64,000 nt of DNA from Corynebacterium mustelae (GCF_001020985.1 NZ_CP011542.1:2790001-2854000); one strand, 5' to 3'. Counted from the stretch's first letter, positions 50,348-59,652 are shown. The notes: generated from the letters alone by a model not told the origin. Translations and numbers: made by a program.

Positions 50348-50388
50348 CGGCGGTGCGATCACCACTTTTGTGGGTAATCACACCGCCG
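50348..50388. terminator. hairpin between the CoA-transferase and PTS genes
   Basis: CGGCGGTG/CACCGCCG with an inner GATCACCA-type extension gives a long, GC-rich stem just after the CoA-transferase stop codon, ending in TTTC on the minus strand side. Confidence 0.75.
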
Positions 50389-50407
50389 CTTTCATTGGAA
50401 TGAAGAA

Positions 50408-51925
50408 CTACTTGATCTTCATGGAACCAGTCTCAGCGAAGCGTTGGTGGAAGGAAAAAGCAGTTGCCAGGTCGTGTGGCGTCTGTAGGGTCTTGCGCTC
50501 CTTAGCAAGAGCCTCTGCCCGCTCGTAGTATTCTTCCAGCAATGGCCGGTAGTCTGGGTGCGCCAAAGCGATGATCTTCTTTACACGCTCACGTGGCGCC
50601 AAGCCGCGCAGATCCGCGTAGCCGTACTCGGTGATAATGACCTTGACGTCCTGCTCGGTGTGATCCACATGCGAAACGAATGGCACGATGGCGGAGATGT
50701 CGCCGTTCTTTGCATCCGAAGGGGTGATGAAGGAGGAAATGTAGCCGTTTCGGGTGAAGTCAGCAGAACCACCAACACCATTCATGATGCGGGAACCGAT
50801 CACGTTGGTGGAGTTGACGTTTCCGTAGATATCAGCCTCGATCAAACCGTTGGTGCAGATCAAGCCGAGGCGGCGAACAACCTCAGGGTGGTTGGAAATC
50901 TGCTGCGGACGCAGGATGATCTGCTTGGAGTACTTCGAAGCCTCGTTATTCATCCGCTCTGCATACTCCGGAGACAGGGAGAAGGAGGTTGCCGAAGCGA
51001 TAGTCATCTTGCCAGCGTCAATCAAGTCGACCATGCCGTCCTGGATAACCTCGGTATAAGCGCGGATATTCTCAAACTTCGAGTCCAGCAAGCCAGCCAT
51101 CACTGCGTTTGGCACGTTACCTACACCAGACTGCATGATGTAGCCGTCGTAAGTAAGGCGGCCAGCTGCAACTTCGCCCTCCAGGAAATCAAGGAAGTGA
51201 CCTGCAATCTGCTTCGACTGGTCGTCGATAGGCTTAAACGGTGCGTTGCGGTCTGGCAGATCAGTCTCAACAACAGCCACAACCTTATCCACGTCGATGT
51301 CGATGTAGGTGGTACCGATACGCTGGCCTGGCTCAGTAATCGGAATAGGCTGACGGTTAGGCAGCGAGTTAATGCGGTAGATGTCTGCCATACCTTCCAG
51401 CTCACGCGACTGCCAGGAGTTCACCTCAATGATGATTTTTTCTGCCGCATCCAGGTATTCCACATTGTTGCCAACGGATGAGGATGGCACGATATGGCCT
51501 TCCTCGGTAATGCGAACAGCTTCGACGATCGCCACATTCATTTGACCGAAGAATCCCTGCTCAACGTACAAGCCAGATTCGGAAAGATGGTAGTCAGCGT
51601 AAAGGGAAATACCTTCGTTAATCTTGCTTCGCAGGATTGGGTCGGACTGGTATGGGGTACGGAAGCGAATTGCATCAGCCTCAGCAAGCACACCATCGCA
51701 GTCAGGAGCAGTGGAAGCACCTGTAAACAGGTCGATCATGAACTCGTCACCACGGTCGTGAGCTTCCTTTGCCCGCTCAGCAATCGCAGTAGGCAGCGCC
51801 TTCGGGTAGCCCGCGCCGGTGAAGCCAGAAATACCCACTTTATCGCCATGATTGACGAACTGCGCGGCCTCCTCAGCGGACATGACCTTGCCAGCAAGCT
51901 TTGCGTTCGCAATGCGCTCAGACAT
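50408..51925 (-). CDS. acetyl-CoA hydrolase / succinyl-CoA:acetate CoA-transferase
   Basis: A 505-residue class I CoA-transferase like C. glutamicum Cat (ActA) and Acetobacter AarC. It swaps CoA between succinyl-CoA and acetate, so it links acetate use to the TCA cycle. The family's YTEVIQDGMVDLIDAG holds the catalytic Glu (~292), and SGVGNVPNAVMAGL the glycine loop; NGVGGSADFTRNG near 390 is also typical. The ATG start at 51925 has an AGGAGGAA site. RamA, encoded 31 kb away, controls acetate genes in related species, but I see no clear site here. Confidence 0.92.
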   Translation of the reverse strand: MSERIANAKLAGKVMSAEEAAQFVNHGDKVGISGFTGAGYPKALPTAIAERAKEAHDRGDEFMIDLFTGASTAPDCDGVLAEADAIRFRTPYQSDPILRSKINEGISLYADYHLSESGLYVEQGFFGQMNVAIVEAVRITEEGHIVPSSSVGNNVEYLDAAEKIIIEVNSWQSRELEGMADIYRINSLPNRQPIPITEPGQRIGTTYIDIDVDKVVAVVETDLPDRNAPFKPIDDQSKQIAGHFLDFLEGEVAAGRLTYDGYIMQSGVGNVPNAVMAGLLDSKFENIRAYTEVIQDGMVDLIDAGKMTIASATSFSLSPEYAERMNNEASKYSKQIILRPQQISNHPEVVRRLGLICTNGLIEADIYGNVNSTNVIGSRIMNGVGGSADFTRNGYISSFITPSDAKNGDISAIVPFVSHVDHTEQDVKVIITEYGYADLRGLAPRERVKKIIALAHPDYRPLLEEYYERAEALAKERKTLQTPHDLATAFSFHQRFAETGSMKIK

Positions 51926-52300
51926 TAAATTCCTCCTCGTTAACCCTCATAACAACCCGTGTGGCTGATATAAGGAAAGCTGTTGCTGTAACACCGCTCA
52001 TGAGGCAGTCTCCTTAAATGTGAGACAACCCTATGGCAGCATAAATTAGTTACGGAGACCACAATAACGCATTAGAGCGACTTTGGCCCCCTCTTTAATC
52101 TAACTTCCCACAACCTACTGCACCGAAATCACTATATTTGCAGGTTAATAGCCAGTTTATCTCTCGCAGCTTCCCAAGGCTTAGAGTCCGCCCCTCCCCC
52201 ATTTGTTCCCCTCTTTTCCATCTTGAACCAGTAACCTTCACCCCTCACTTTTCTCCTCACCGTTTATATAACTGTGCACATTCAGGTTTTCAGTTTGGGC
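51926..52300. other. promoter region between the CoA-transferase and dusB genes
   Basis: About 375 bp between divergent genes. I see no gene. The dusB side has a TATAACT hexamer near 52266 that may be a -10 element. Confidence 0.35.
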
Positions 52301-53476
52301 ATGATAGACGTAGTTGGAACAATAAGAAGTGTGACTTTACGCATTGGCTCCATTGAACTTGCCTCACCGGTGGTCTTGGCACCCATGGCTGGGGTAACTA
52401 ACGTTGCATTTCGCACACTGTGCCGCGAACAAGAACTGGAAAAAACCGGTACTGTTTCCGGACTTTATGTCTGCGAAATGATTACCGCACGCGCGTTGTA
52501 CGAAGGCAACGAGAAAACAATGCACATGACAACTTTCGGCCCCGACGAATCACCGCGTTCCATGCAGCTGTACACCACCGACCCGGAGTACACCTACAAG
52601 GCGGCGCAAAAGATCGTCGACGAGGATCTCGCCGACCATATCGACATGAACTTCGGCTGCCCAGTGCCTAAAGTAACCCGCCGCGGCGGCGGTTCCGCAT
52701 TGCCCTATAAACGACGACTATTCGGCAATATCGTAGCCGCTGCGGTTAAAGCCACCGAGGGCACAAACATTCCCGTCACGGTGAAATTCCGCATTGGTAT
52801 CGACGACGAACACCACACCCACTTAGACGCAGGTCGAATCGCAGCATCCGAGGGTGCCGCAGCCGTAGCATTGCATGCGCGAACCGCCGCACAACGGTAT
52901 TCCGGTGCAGCAGATTGGTCACAGATCACCCGGTTGAAGGAACATCTAGCCGATACCGGCATTCCAGTGCTTGGTAACGGCGATATTTTCAAAGCAACAG
53001 ATGCGAAGAAAATGATGGCCGAAACTGGTTGCGACGGGGTGGTTGTTGGGCGCGGCTGCCTGGGTCGGCCGTGGCTGTTTGCCGAATTGTCTGCCGCATT
53101 GCGCGGCGCAGAAATTCCAGCAGAGCCCACCTTGGGTGAAGTTACCCGGATTATCATCCGCCACGCCGAACTGCTCACCGCCCACGATGGCGAAGAGAAA
53201 GGCTGCCGGGATTTACGTAAGCACATGGGGTGGTATTTGCGTGGCTTCCCAGTCGGTGGCGAAGTCCGTTCTCAACTATCAGCAATTTCCAGTCTTGATG
53301 ATCTCCGCCGAGTGCTTGCACCGTGGTCCGATTCAACCGCACTTGCCGACGACTCCGACGGGGCGCGAGGACGCAAAGGCTCGCCCACCAAGGTCATCTT
53401 GCCGGAAGGGTGGCTTGATGATCCAGAAGATGAAACCGTACCGGAAGGTGCCGATATCATGCATTCCGGCGGTTAA
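52301..53476 (+). CDS. dusB: tRNA-dihydrouridine synthase, DusB family
   Basis: A flavin-dependent enzyme of about 391 residues that reduces uridines in the D-loop of tRNA. PVVLAPMAGVTNVAFRTLCRE is the FMN-binding start, MNFGCPVPKVTRRGGGSALPY holds the catalytic Cys, VKFRIGID and LHARTAAQRYSG are the next motifs, and VVVGRGCLGRPWLF is the phosphate loop. Three starts are possible (GTG 52274, ATG 52301, GTG 52331); conservation begins only after 52331. It is convergent with the M48 gene. Confidence 0.92.
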   Translation: MIDVVGTIRSVTLRIGSIELASPVVLAPMAGVTNVAFRTLCREQELEKTGTVSGLYVCEMITARALYEGNEKTMHMTTFGPDESPRSMQLYTTDPEYTYKAAQKIVDEDLADHIDMNFGCPVPKVTRRGGGSALPYKRRLFGNIVAAAVKATEGTNIPVTVKFRIGIDDEHHTHLDAGRIAASEGAAAVALHARTAAQRYSGAADWSQITRLKEHLADTGIPVLGNGDIFKATDAKKMMAETGCDGVVVGRGCLGRPWLFAELSAALRGAEIPAEPTLGEVTRIIIRHAELLTAHDGEEKGCRDLRKHMGWYLRGFPVGGEVRSQLSAISSLDDLRRVLAPWSDSTALADDSDGARGRKGSPTKVILPEGWLDDPEDETVPEGADIMHSGG

Positions 53477-53483
53477 ATGAGGT

Positions 53484-54395
53484 TTAAAGCATCTTTCCAT
53501 GAACATCCCACCCTTTTGTCTCTGCTTCTTTGAGTGCGGCCATACGACGAAATCCAACAGCATGGCTGGAAAAGAAATTTACAACCCTAACCCAGAAGCT
53601 GTTTTGATGTTTGCTCACGCTTTCAAAGTACTCGTCTAAATTCACTTTGTGACCGAGATGTTTACCGCAGTAAAGGTGAATCATGCCTTTCCCTCCTTCC
53701 GGGGCAAAATAACATGCCACACGATCTGCAGTGTATTCTTGAGCACGAGTAACTGTTGGTTCAAGGAAAAGTGCCATGGTAATTGGCTGCATTATGGAAC
53801 GCCACAAATCCACGTGCCCGCATTTTATGTGTCCAAGTTCGTGCGCCAAAACAAATCGAATAAAACCCCAGTCACCATGGATGTAACCAACATCAACAAT
53901 GTCAGAATGCATGACAACATAACCCTTGCGAACCTGACATTTTGAGGCGAAAGCGTTCATCACACCGTTTCCATTGGTTATGTAAAGACGTGGTCTTCGA
54001 TTAATGCTTTCCCCTTCAACAACAAAACCCATTTTCTGAGTAATTTCTTGATAGATTTTATAAACTTCAGGGAATTGGATAGGAGTCACCTCAACCGCAT
54101 TGGTGATTGTGTTCCAATATGTCCAACGGATTCCAAAAAACAGAATCAACGGCGCAGCTAGACCAATTAAGATCCCTGTTCCAAAATCACTCAGTGTTTC
54201 TCCATCAAAAACCAAATATATACACACTATTGCAGCTAACAGCGTTAGTATAATACCAAGCACCAGCATCGGAATTTCTGCCTTGTGCCGAAACTCTCTT
54301 ATAGTTGGAACCGCTTTTTCAGCCAACGCCAGTTCACTATTTGTCGAGGACAATACGAATTTACTCGCCTTCTTCTCTGCATCAATGTTACTCAA
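53484..54395 (-). CDS. M48-family membrane metalloprotease
   Basis: About 303 residues from the TTG at 54395, chosen for the well-placed GGGAG site; a TTG at 54449 would add 18 residues. Two membrane helices (LVLGIILTLLAAIVCIYLVF and GTGILIGLAAPLILFFGIRW) precede the peptidase domain. VLAHELGHIKCGHVD is the HExxH zinc motif with flanking family residues, and RAQEYTADRVACYFA has the downstream Glu zinc ligand. This matches HtpX/M48-type proteases, which degrade damaged membrane proteins, although lacking the usual HtpX size and layout. Convergent with dusB and only 7 bp away. Confidence 0.85.
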   Translation of the reverse strand: MSNIDAEKKASKFVLSSTNSELALAEKAVPTIREFRHKAEIPMLVLGIILTLLAAIVCIYLVFDGETLSDFGTGILIGLAAPLILFFGIRWTYWNTITNAVEVTPIQFPEVYKIYQEITQKMGFVVEGESINRRPRLYITNGNGVMNAFASKCQVRKGYVVMHSDIVDVGYIHGDWGFIRFVLAHELGHIKCGHVDLWRSIMQPITMALFLEPTVTRAQEYTADRVACYFAPEGGKGMIHLYCGKHLGHKVNLDEYFESVSKHQNSFWVRVVNFFSSHAVGFRRMAALKEAETKGWDVHGKML

Positions 54396-54511
54396 TATTT
54401 TCTCCCAACTTCCGCTTCCGGAAAATCTGAAATTACAAAACCATGGCAAAAGGACATTGTACGATTATCAACATTTTCACAAACTACAATAAACACCAAA
54501 TTATTAATGTT

Positions 54512-54544
54512 CTGGGGTTGTCCATTAGTTTTGGACAACCCCAG
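54512..54544. terminator. hairpin downstream of mshD
   Basis: CTGGGGTTGTCCA/TGGACAACCCCAG is a perfect 13-bp stem with a 7-nt loop, between the M48 and mshD genes (both minus strand). Confidence 0.65.
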
Positions 54545-54706
54545 ATACATGCCACCTACCACACCCCAAAAATACCCAAGCTTTGAGGTGCTCGCTGACC
54601 ATTGGTCAAGCTTTGCGTTAACAATCTATTGTCACCTTAATGAAGACACCCAGCCACAGGTTAAATACCACTATTTTCAGCCAGCTCCATTGACCAAAAC
54701 AACAGA

Positions 54707-55603
54707 CTAGGTGTATAAGACATGCCGTTCAACGGTTGTAAAGCCCAGCGCCTCATAGGCGACAATTGCAGGAGTGTTGTCGGATTCCACATACAAAATC
54801 ACCCGGCGTGCCCCTTCATCGTAAAGGTGATTAATCCCCGCGCTTAACAGGATGGACCCAAGCCCGCGCCCACGTCCGGCGTCGGCAAGCCCGATGACAT
54901 ACACTTCCGCCTCGGCACCTTCGGCTAGCTCACCGTGGCGTTTCATCCAGTGGAAGCCCAACATAATGTCGTTATCCCACAACGTGAGTACGTCTTCTGG
55001 TCGGTACCAGTCGGTGTTTCGGGCAGCTTCGAGTCGGTTGTGGTCCCAGTCCCCTTGTTCCGGATGCCAGCTAAACGCTTGATTGTTTGCAATAAGCCAC
55101 TGATTATCGAAATGGCGTTGTCCAAATTGTTCAACCGCTTCTGTCGCGGTCAGTAGGGTCAACCCGCTCGGCAGTGGCGGTACTTGGTGTGGGGTAATGT
55201 CTGCCGCCATGACAAGCAGTTGCCGGGTGGGGTTCAATCCAAGAGCTTGTGCGAATTGTTGGGCTTCGGTCAGATCGCCATGTGCCCATACCGGGGTGGT
55301 GGGAAATGCGGTTTTCAAAGCCGTTGCGCCTTTGCAGCGGCGAAAATCGGGGTGAACAACCATTTCTAAGGTAGTACCGTCGCTGGTGGCTATGCCTATG
55401 ATCGTGCCGAATTGGGCAGGTTCAGAGACCGTGTGGCGAAACAGCAGCGCGTGGGTGTGGCCTCGGCTAGGGTCGGTGAGGCCTCTGAGGAATTGTTCCG
55501 ACAATGGTGATATGCCGTCGTGGTCCTGCGCAGCCTCAAGGAGTTTTTTGGTGGCGTCGTAGAGGGGTGGTGGAAGTTGCCCCATGTGCATTGTGACGTT
55601 CAT
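54707..55603 (-). CDS. mshD: mycothiol synthase
   Basis: A 298-residue double-GNAT enzyme that acetylates Cys-GlcN-Ins in the last step of mycothiol synthesis. The C-terminal active half carries GEAEVYVIGLADAGRGRGLGSILLSAGINHLYDEGARRVILYVESDNTPAIVAYEALGFTTVERHVLYT-type sequence: VYVIGLADAGRGRGLG is the acetyl-CoA site, LYVESDN the following strand. FHWMKRH is the family's substrate segment. The N-terminal half is a decayed GNAT fold, as in other MshD. The start is ATG 55603. It diverges from the LmeA-like gene, and a copy of the recurrent 12-mer lies between the two starts. Confidence 0.93.
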   Translation of the reverse strand: MNVTMHMGQLPPPLYDATKKLLEAAQDHDGISPLSEQFLRGLTDPSRGHTHALLFRHTVSEPAQFGTIIGIATSDGTTLEMVVHPDFRRCKGATALKTAFPTTPVWAHGDLTEAQQFAQALGLNPTRQLLVMAADITPHQVPPLPSGLTLLTATEAVEQFGQRHFDNQWLIANNQAFSWHPEQGDWDHNRLEAARNTDWYRPEDVLTLWDNDIMLGFHWMKRHGELAEGAEAEVYVIGLADAGRGRGLGSILLSAGINHLYDEGARRVILYVESDNTPAIVAYEALGFTTVERHVLYT

Positions 55604-55661
55604 GATTACCGAGAGTACTCATTTTCTGCTTTTCGACGCGGCTTGTAGTAACTATGGAGGG

Positions 55662-56459
55662 GTGAGTGTAAAAAAGCGCAGAATAAAACGGATTGTGGTT
55701 ACCCTCAGTGTGATTGCTGGGTTGCTGGCATCCACCTGGGTGGTAGACACCGCCGTTGCTGCGCGTAGTGAGAAGCAGCTGTCAGATCGGGTGGAAAGCA
55801 TTGCCGAATTGGCTGCCGCACCTGAAGTGTATTTGGGGGGTTTTCCGTTTTCCGCTGCACTTTTAACTGGAACACTGCCAGACATGTACGTTTCCATGAC
55901 TGATGTGGCGGTGGAACCATTTGGCCTGATCCGGGCGCACACGTCGCTTACTGATGTGGAGGTAACAAAGGAGCAAGTACTCGCCGGTGATATTGATGGG
56001 TCTAAAGCTGCATTGATTAGCCGCGGCGTGGCTCTTGATGCGGTGGCGCTTGGCTCCCAATTGGGTATTTCTGACTTAGATATTTCTCATCCCTACGATA
56101 TCTCCCCGGCTGGTGGCCACGTGGCGGAGGTTCAGCTAAGCGGCACGCCTCCTGATCTACCTGGACCGGTGGTGGTTCTGGCGGAATTGCGGTTGGTGGG
56201 CAAAATGTTTCATTTAAACCCAGTGCGACTGGTTGATCGTGGCGCTGTATCTGAATCGGGATCCGATGGTCTGACAGAAGCCCAAATATTGGACGCGTTT
56301 CGCTGGGAACTAAATACCCGCACCCTGCCACTTGCCAGGCAGGCAAGCTATGTTGCTTCCAGTGGTGGCACTATTTATTTTGAGTCCCAAGAGCGCAATG
56401 TCGTTGTGCACACCGAGGATTTAATCCCGAAAGCCAGCGACTCAAAGACCCCTAATTAA
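55662..56459 (+). CDS. LmeA-like phospholipid-binding protein (DUF2993)
   Basis: A 265-residue exported protein. From GTG 55662 (behind GGAGG) it has a basic start (KKRRIKRIVV) and a signal-anchor helix (VTLSVIAGLLASTWVVDTAVAA). The mature part fits the LmeA/DUF2993 fold: PEVYLGGFPFSAALLTGTLPDMYVSMTDVAVEPFGLIRAHTSLTDVEV is characteristic. LmeA in mycobacteria binds phospholipids in the cell envelope and supports lipomannan elongation. A longer frame from 55584 looks non-coding before the GTG. An array of hairpins follows its stop codon. Confidence 0.85.
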   Translation: MSVKKRRIKRIVVTLSVIAGLLASTWVVDTAVAARSEKQLSDRVESIAELAAAPEVYLGGFPFSAALLTGTLPDMYVSMTDVAVEPFGLIRAHTSLTDVEVTKEQVLAGDIDGSKAALISRGVALDAVALGSQLGISDLDISHPYDISPAGGHVAEVQLSGTPPDLPGPVVVLAELRLVGKMFHLNPVRLVDRGAVSESGSDGLTEAQILDAFRWELNTRTLPLARQASYVASSGGTIYFESQERNVVVHTEDLIPKASDSKTPN

Positions 56460-56476
56460 CGCTTTAGCCACACCAA

Positions 56477-56862
56477 CCTGTGTGCTGCGTTTGTGTTCAA
56501 GCCACCCCACCAGTTCCCCTTCAAACTATACTTTCGCAGCACACTGGTTTCCAGAGTTCAATCAGCACCAACCTGTGTGCTGCGAAGCCAATCCAAACTG
56601 GCAAAGCGCCTTACTTGTAATTTGCGCTTCGCAGCACACCGAAAACCAGGAGCAAACTACATGCGTTTGGAGATGCGGACGTGGAGGCGTCGATAAGCTT
56701 AGTGCTGCGTTTACGCCAAACGGGCACTGCACAGCTGGCTTATTACGGTACCTGCGCAGCACACTGGTTTCCGAAGATCAGCCGACACGAGCCTGTGTGC
56801 TGCGAACCTGGGCGAAATGTACAGTAACCGCCCCTTAAATTTCGAGTTTCGCAGCACACAGG
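56477..56862. repeat. array of four inverted-repeat hairpins
   Basis: Eight copies of a 13-bp unit alternate in orientation. CCTGTGTGCTGCG lies at 56477, 56572 and 56792, with a shortened copy at 56701. The complement CGCAGCACACTGG (or a close variant) lies at 56535, 56630, 56755 and 56850. Each left-right pair spans 67-71 nt, and pairs recur with about 95-bp period (one interval is ~125-129). It fills the gap between two convergent genes. BIME/REP-like palindromic DNA is the nearest known type. Confidence 0.85.
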
Positions 56863-56870
56863 TTTGTGGC

Positions 56871-57920
56871 TTAAAGCCGAATGTCGAAGAAGCTGAGTGC
56901 AAGCCGCACCCATGACATTGGAGTCGGGGTTACTTTATCTGTAGGGGCGTAAACCTCGATGGCTTCGGGGATAGCTCCCAAAGTCACAGTCTTGAAATCA
57001 CCAGCGTATTCACCGTCAACCTGGAACCGCTGGGTTTTGGCGCAAGTTAGATCAACTTCCAGCACATCATCGAAGGTGAAAGTACGTTCTTTGAGCCAGG
57101 AAGTGGCAAAGCGCGGCAAATTCGCGCCCAACATTTGCAACATGGCAGTGGCACCTGCAATACCATCAAGCCGGGTTACACCAAATAAACCTAAGCCCAT
57201 GTCGAAGGAATTGCGGGGGTTGGTCACCACTGGCAGCGGCCCGAAAAACGACCACGGGTTGGTATTCGACGCCATGCACACTGGGAGTTTGGCTACTTTG
57301 CGACGTTCACCGTCCCGGTTGATTGCAGAAACGCTAATATTTGGCGGGTATTTACGAAGCCGTCGCCATGCCCGGACGGTGACGCGTAGATAGCGCAGTG
57401 GGGTTGCGGAGAAGCCTCGTTGCCGTACCCGTTCCATATTGGCAATTACGTCGGCGTCGATGCCAAAACCTGCATTGACGGCAAACCAGTTGTCGTTCCA
57501 GGTTCCCATGTCAATGGTTCGAGTTAGCCCGTGCCGCAGAGTGTGGGCGAGCGTCTCGGTGGCTTGAATGGGTTCCGGCGGGAAGCCCAATGCACGTGCG
57601 AAAACGTTTGCGGAACCGGTGGGGATAACTGCGAGCGCTGGTACCTCGTGGTAGCTTTTCGACGCCTCCCCTGTCGCAGGAACAGAGCCAAGCAGGCCGT
57701 TGATGACTTCGTTCACTGTTCCATCGCCGCCGACGGCGATGACGACATCGTAATCGGCGCGGGTCAGCCCCTCGCACATGGCGGTGGCGTGTCCGGCGTG
57801 GTGAGTAAATTGGGCGTGTAGATGCAACCCTGGTACGGATCGCAACACCGGAATCAGGTGTCTAAATAGTTCTGGTTGCTGGGTTGTGGAATTTGGGTTT
57901 GAAATTAATAGTGCCTTCAC
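56871..57920 (-). CDS. diacylglycerol kinase-family lipid kinase
   Basis: A 349-residue cytosolic or peripheral lipid kinase. YDVVIAVGGDGTVNEVINGLL is the catalytic GGDGT motif, IPTGSANVFARALGFP the following loop, and the C-terminal FQVDGEY is the conserved DGE segment. Candidate substrates are diacylglycerol or, as in some actinobacterial homologues, other prenyl or glycerolipids. Start at ATG 57920 (MKALLISNPNST). It diverges from the FABP-like gene by 66 bp and converges with the lmeA-like gene across the hairpin array. One recurrent 12-mer lies inside (57654). Confidence 0.9.
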   Translation of the reverse strand: MKALLISNPNSTTQQPELFRHLIPVLRSVPGLHLHAQFTHHAGHATAMCEGLTRADYDVVIAVGGDGTVNEVINGLLGSVPATGEASKSYHEVPALAVIPTGSANVFARALGFPPEPIQATETLAHTLRHGLTRTIDMGTWNDNWFAVNAGFGIDADVIANMERVRQRGFSATPLRYLRVTVRAWRRLRKYPPNISVSAINRDGERRKVAKLPVCMASNTNPWSFFGPLPVVTNPRNSFDMGLGLFGVTRLDGIAGATAMLQMLGANLPRFATSWLKERTFTFDDVLEVDLTCAKTQRFQVDGEYAGDFKTVTLGAIPEAIEVYAPTDKVTPTPMSWVRLALSFFDIRL

Positions 57921-57986
57921 GTCTCCCCACCCTAGCCGGAAATCTGACTGAATAGGGATACGATTCGACGTGTAATGTGGTTAGGC

Positions 57987-58679
57987 ATGACAGAACAATC
58001 ACCACATTCAATCCCAGATACCCCAGGCGACGCCGCAGCAAGCAAGGAACCTTCGCCATCACATGTGTCGCTTTCTGGCAGCGCAGCTGTGGATCGCGCA
58101 GCGGAAGAATGGAAGGAATCCGCGCACCGAAATATTCCCGGTTTCGGTGACCTTCCTATTCCAGATGACACGGCAAATCTTCGGGAAGGTCCTAGTTTGC
58201 ACGATGGCCTACTCGCGCTATTGCCATTAGTTGGAGTCTGGCGGGGCACCGGCCAAAAACCCCTGGAAGACGACACCATTGTCAATTTTGGCCAACAGTT
58301 GATTATTGCCCACGATGGTGAAAAATACCTCACCTACGAATCCCGTATGTGGGATCTCGATGCAGAAGGCAACGCCACTGGTTTAGATCAGCGCGAAACC
58401 GGTTTTTGGCGCATTAACGCCAAGGACGAAATCGAGTTAGTTATCGCATCATCGCTTGGCGCGGTGGAAATCATGTACGGCCAACCGCTCAATGAACGCG
58501 CGTGGGAATTAGAATCCGCCTCCACGATGGTCACCGCGACAGGACCGGCTTCTTTAGGTGCGGGTAAACGACTTTACGGCCTTATGCCGAATAACAACTT
58601 GGGGTGGGTTGATGAGCGCATGGTAGACGGCGAGTTGAAGCCTCGTATGTCGGCTGAACTGCGCCGCGTCATGGGTTAA
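57987..58679 (+). CDS. FABP/nitrobindin-like protein (UPF0678)
   Basis: A 230-residue cytosolic protein. After ~75 disordered, acidic N-terminal residues comes the calycin barrel: LLPLVGVWRGTGQKP gives the family's GxWxGxG motif, with FGQQLIIAHDGEKYLTYESRMW, GFWRI and the C-terminal strands. Plant and mycobacterial relatives bind heme and react with NO or peroxynitrite; the heme-ligand His, near the C-terminus in nitrobindins, is not clearly conserved here, where the sequence ends in LKPRMSAELRRVMG. Start at ATG 57987; GTG 57975 is possible. It overlaps the pabC-like gene's stop by 4 bp. Confidence 0.88.
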   Translation: MTEQSPHSIPDTPGDAAASKEPSPSHVSLSGSAAVDRAAEEWKESAHRNIPGFGDLPIPDDTANLREGPSLHDGLLALLPLVGVWRGTGQKPLEDDTIVNFGQQLIIAHDGEKYLTYESRMWDLDAEGNATGLDQRETGFWRINAKDEIELVIASSLGAVEIMYGQPLNERAWELESASTMVTATGPASLGAGKRLYGLMPNNNLGWVDERMVDGELKPRMSAELRRVMG

Positions 58680-59599
58680 GGGACCCCTAGCGCTGCTTCT
58701 ATCAGCTCCCGGATTTCCGTTTCATTCGCGGGTTTCGGGAGCTTTTTCCCATCCAACTGAGTAACCCGAGTCGCAATCCGCACCGAGCTTAGAAGCCACA
58801 CGCTGTCGGCGCGGTATAGGTCGTCGACAAGCATATTCTTTTCCTTGCAGCGCCAACCACTGTCGGTTGCGTGCGCAAAAAGTGCAGCTACGGTGGTACC
58901 GGGCAATATGTCACCGCCGGAAATTGGGGTGCGGATTTTATTACCACGAACCGTAACGACAGTGGAAGTAGCCCCCTCAAGTACCTGTTCCCCATCAGTG
59001 AAGATGACATCGTCGAAGCCTTGGGATTTCGCCCACCGCAACGCCGCCATATTCGCGGCATAATTTAACGACTTCGCCCCAACCACCAACCACGGTGGGG
59101 TATTGATAGTTGCATCTGTTTCATGTGCACTGGTCGAAATGTTATATCCACGTGCCCCCGTCATAACTTTGACGCCGGATTCGCGCTGTTCAACGGTTTT
59201 ATCGCCAACGTCTTTCACCACCAACCATGCGCTGGGGATACCGGTGCTTTCCCGACCCCTGGTGTACGTCCAGACGCAGGACGCATCCCGGTCGGTTTTA
59301 GAAAACCACATTTCAGCAGCTAATTCGGTAGCTTTTTCCCACGCTTCCAGTGCAGGCTGCGGCAAGTCTAGTAATCGGGCGGAAGCGCAAAATCGATCAA
59401 TGTGGCGCTGCACATTGCAGGCGCAGCCGTCTCGCAACAGGAGTGTCTCAAAAACACCATCGCCGCGCGTCACCGCCGCATCATCCCAAAAAACCAGTGG
59501 CAGATTGGGGTTATGGTTTCTGGCAGAACCGCCAAACGGTTCCACTGCCAATACTATCGGGGTTGGTGAGGTGGACGAGGGCTGAACGTGAGAAGCCAT
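58676..59599 (-). CDS. pabC: aminodeoxychorismate lyase-like class IV aminotransferase
   Basis: A 307-residue PLP enzyme of fold type IV. GDGVFETLLLRDG opens the family. LVVGAKSLNYAANMAALRWAKSQGFDDVIFTDGEQVLEGATSTV holds the catalytic Lys (in GAKSLNY) and the phosphate-binding EGATS. PISGGDILPGTT is the last motif. PabC makes p-aminobenzoate from aminodeoxychorismate for folate; the next gene (YgfZ) is folate-dependent, which fits. A branched-chain or D-amino-acid transaminase is the alternative. It diverges from ygfZ by 53 bp. Confidence 0.88.
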   Translation of the reverse strand: MASHVQPSSTSPTPIVLAVEPFGGSARNHNPNLPLVFWDDAAVTRGDGVFETLLLRDGCACNVQRHIDRFCASARLLDLPQPALEAWEKATELAAEMWFSKTDRDASCVWTYTRGRESTGIPSAWLVVKDVGDKTVEQRESGVKVMTGARGYNISTSAHETDATINTPPWLVVGAKSLNYAANMAALRWAKSQGFDDVIFTDGEQVLEGATSTVVTVRGNKIRTPISGGDILPGTTVAALFAHATDSGWRCKEKNMLVDDLYRADSVWLLSSVRIATRVTQLDGKKLPKPANETEIRELIEAALGVP

Positions 59600-59652
59600 A
59601 TGTCCGATTATGCCTTGGATGGATGAACATATGACGCGCTACCATCGATTGC

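Noticed and set aside
56477..56862. CRISPR array
   Set aside because: The repeats alternate in orientation, are only 13 bp, and no cas genes are in the window.
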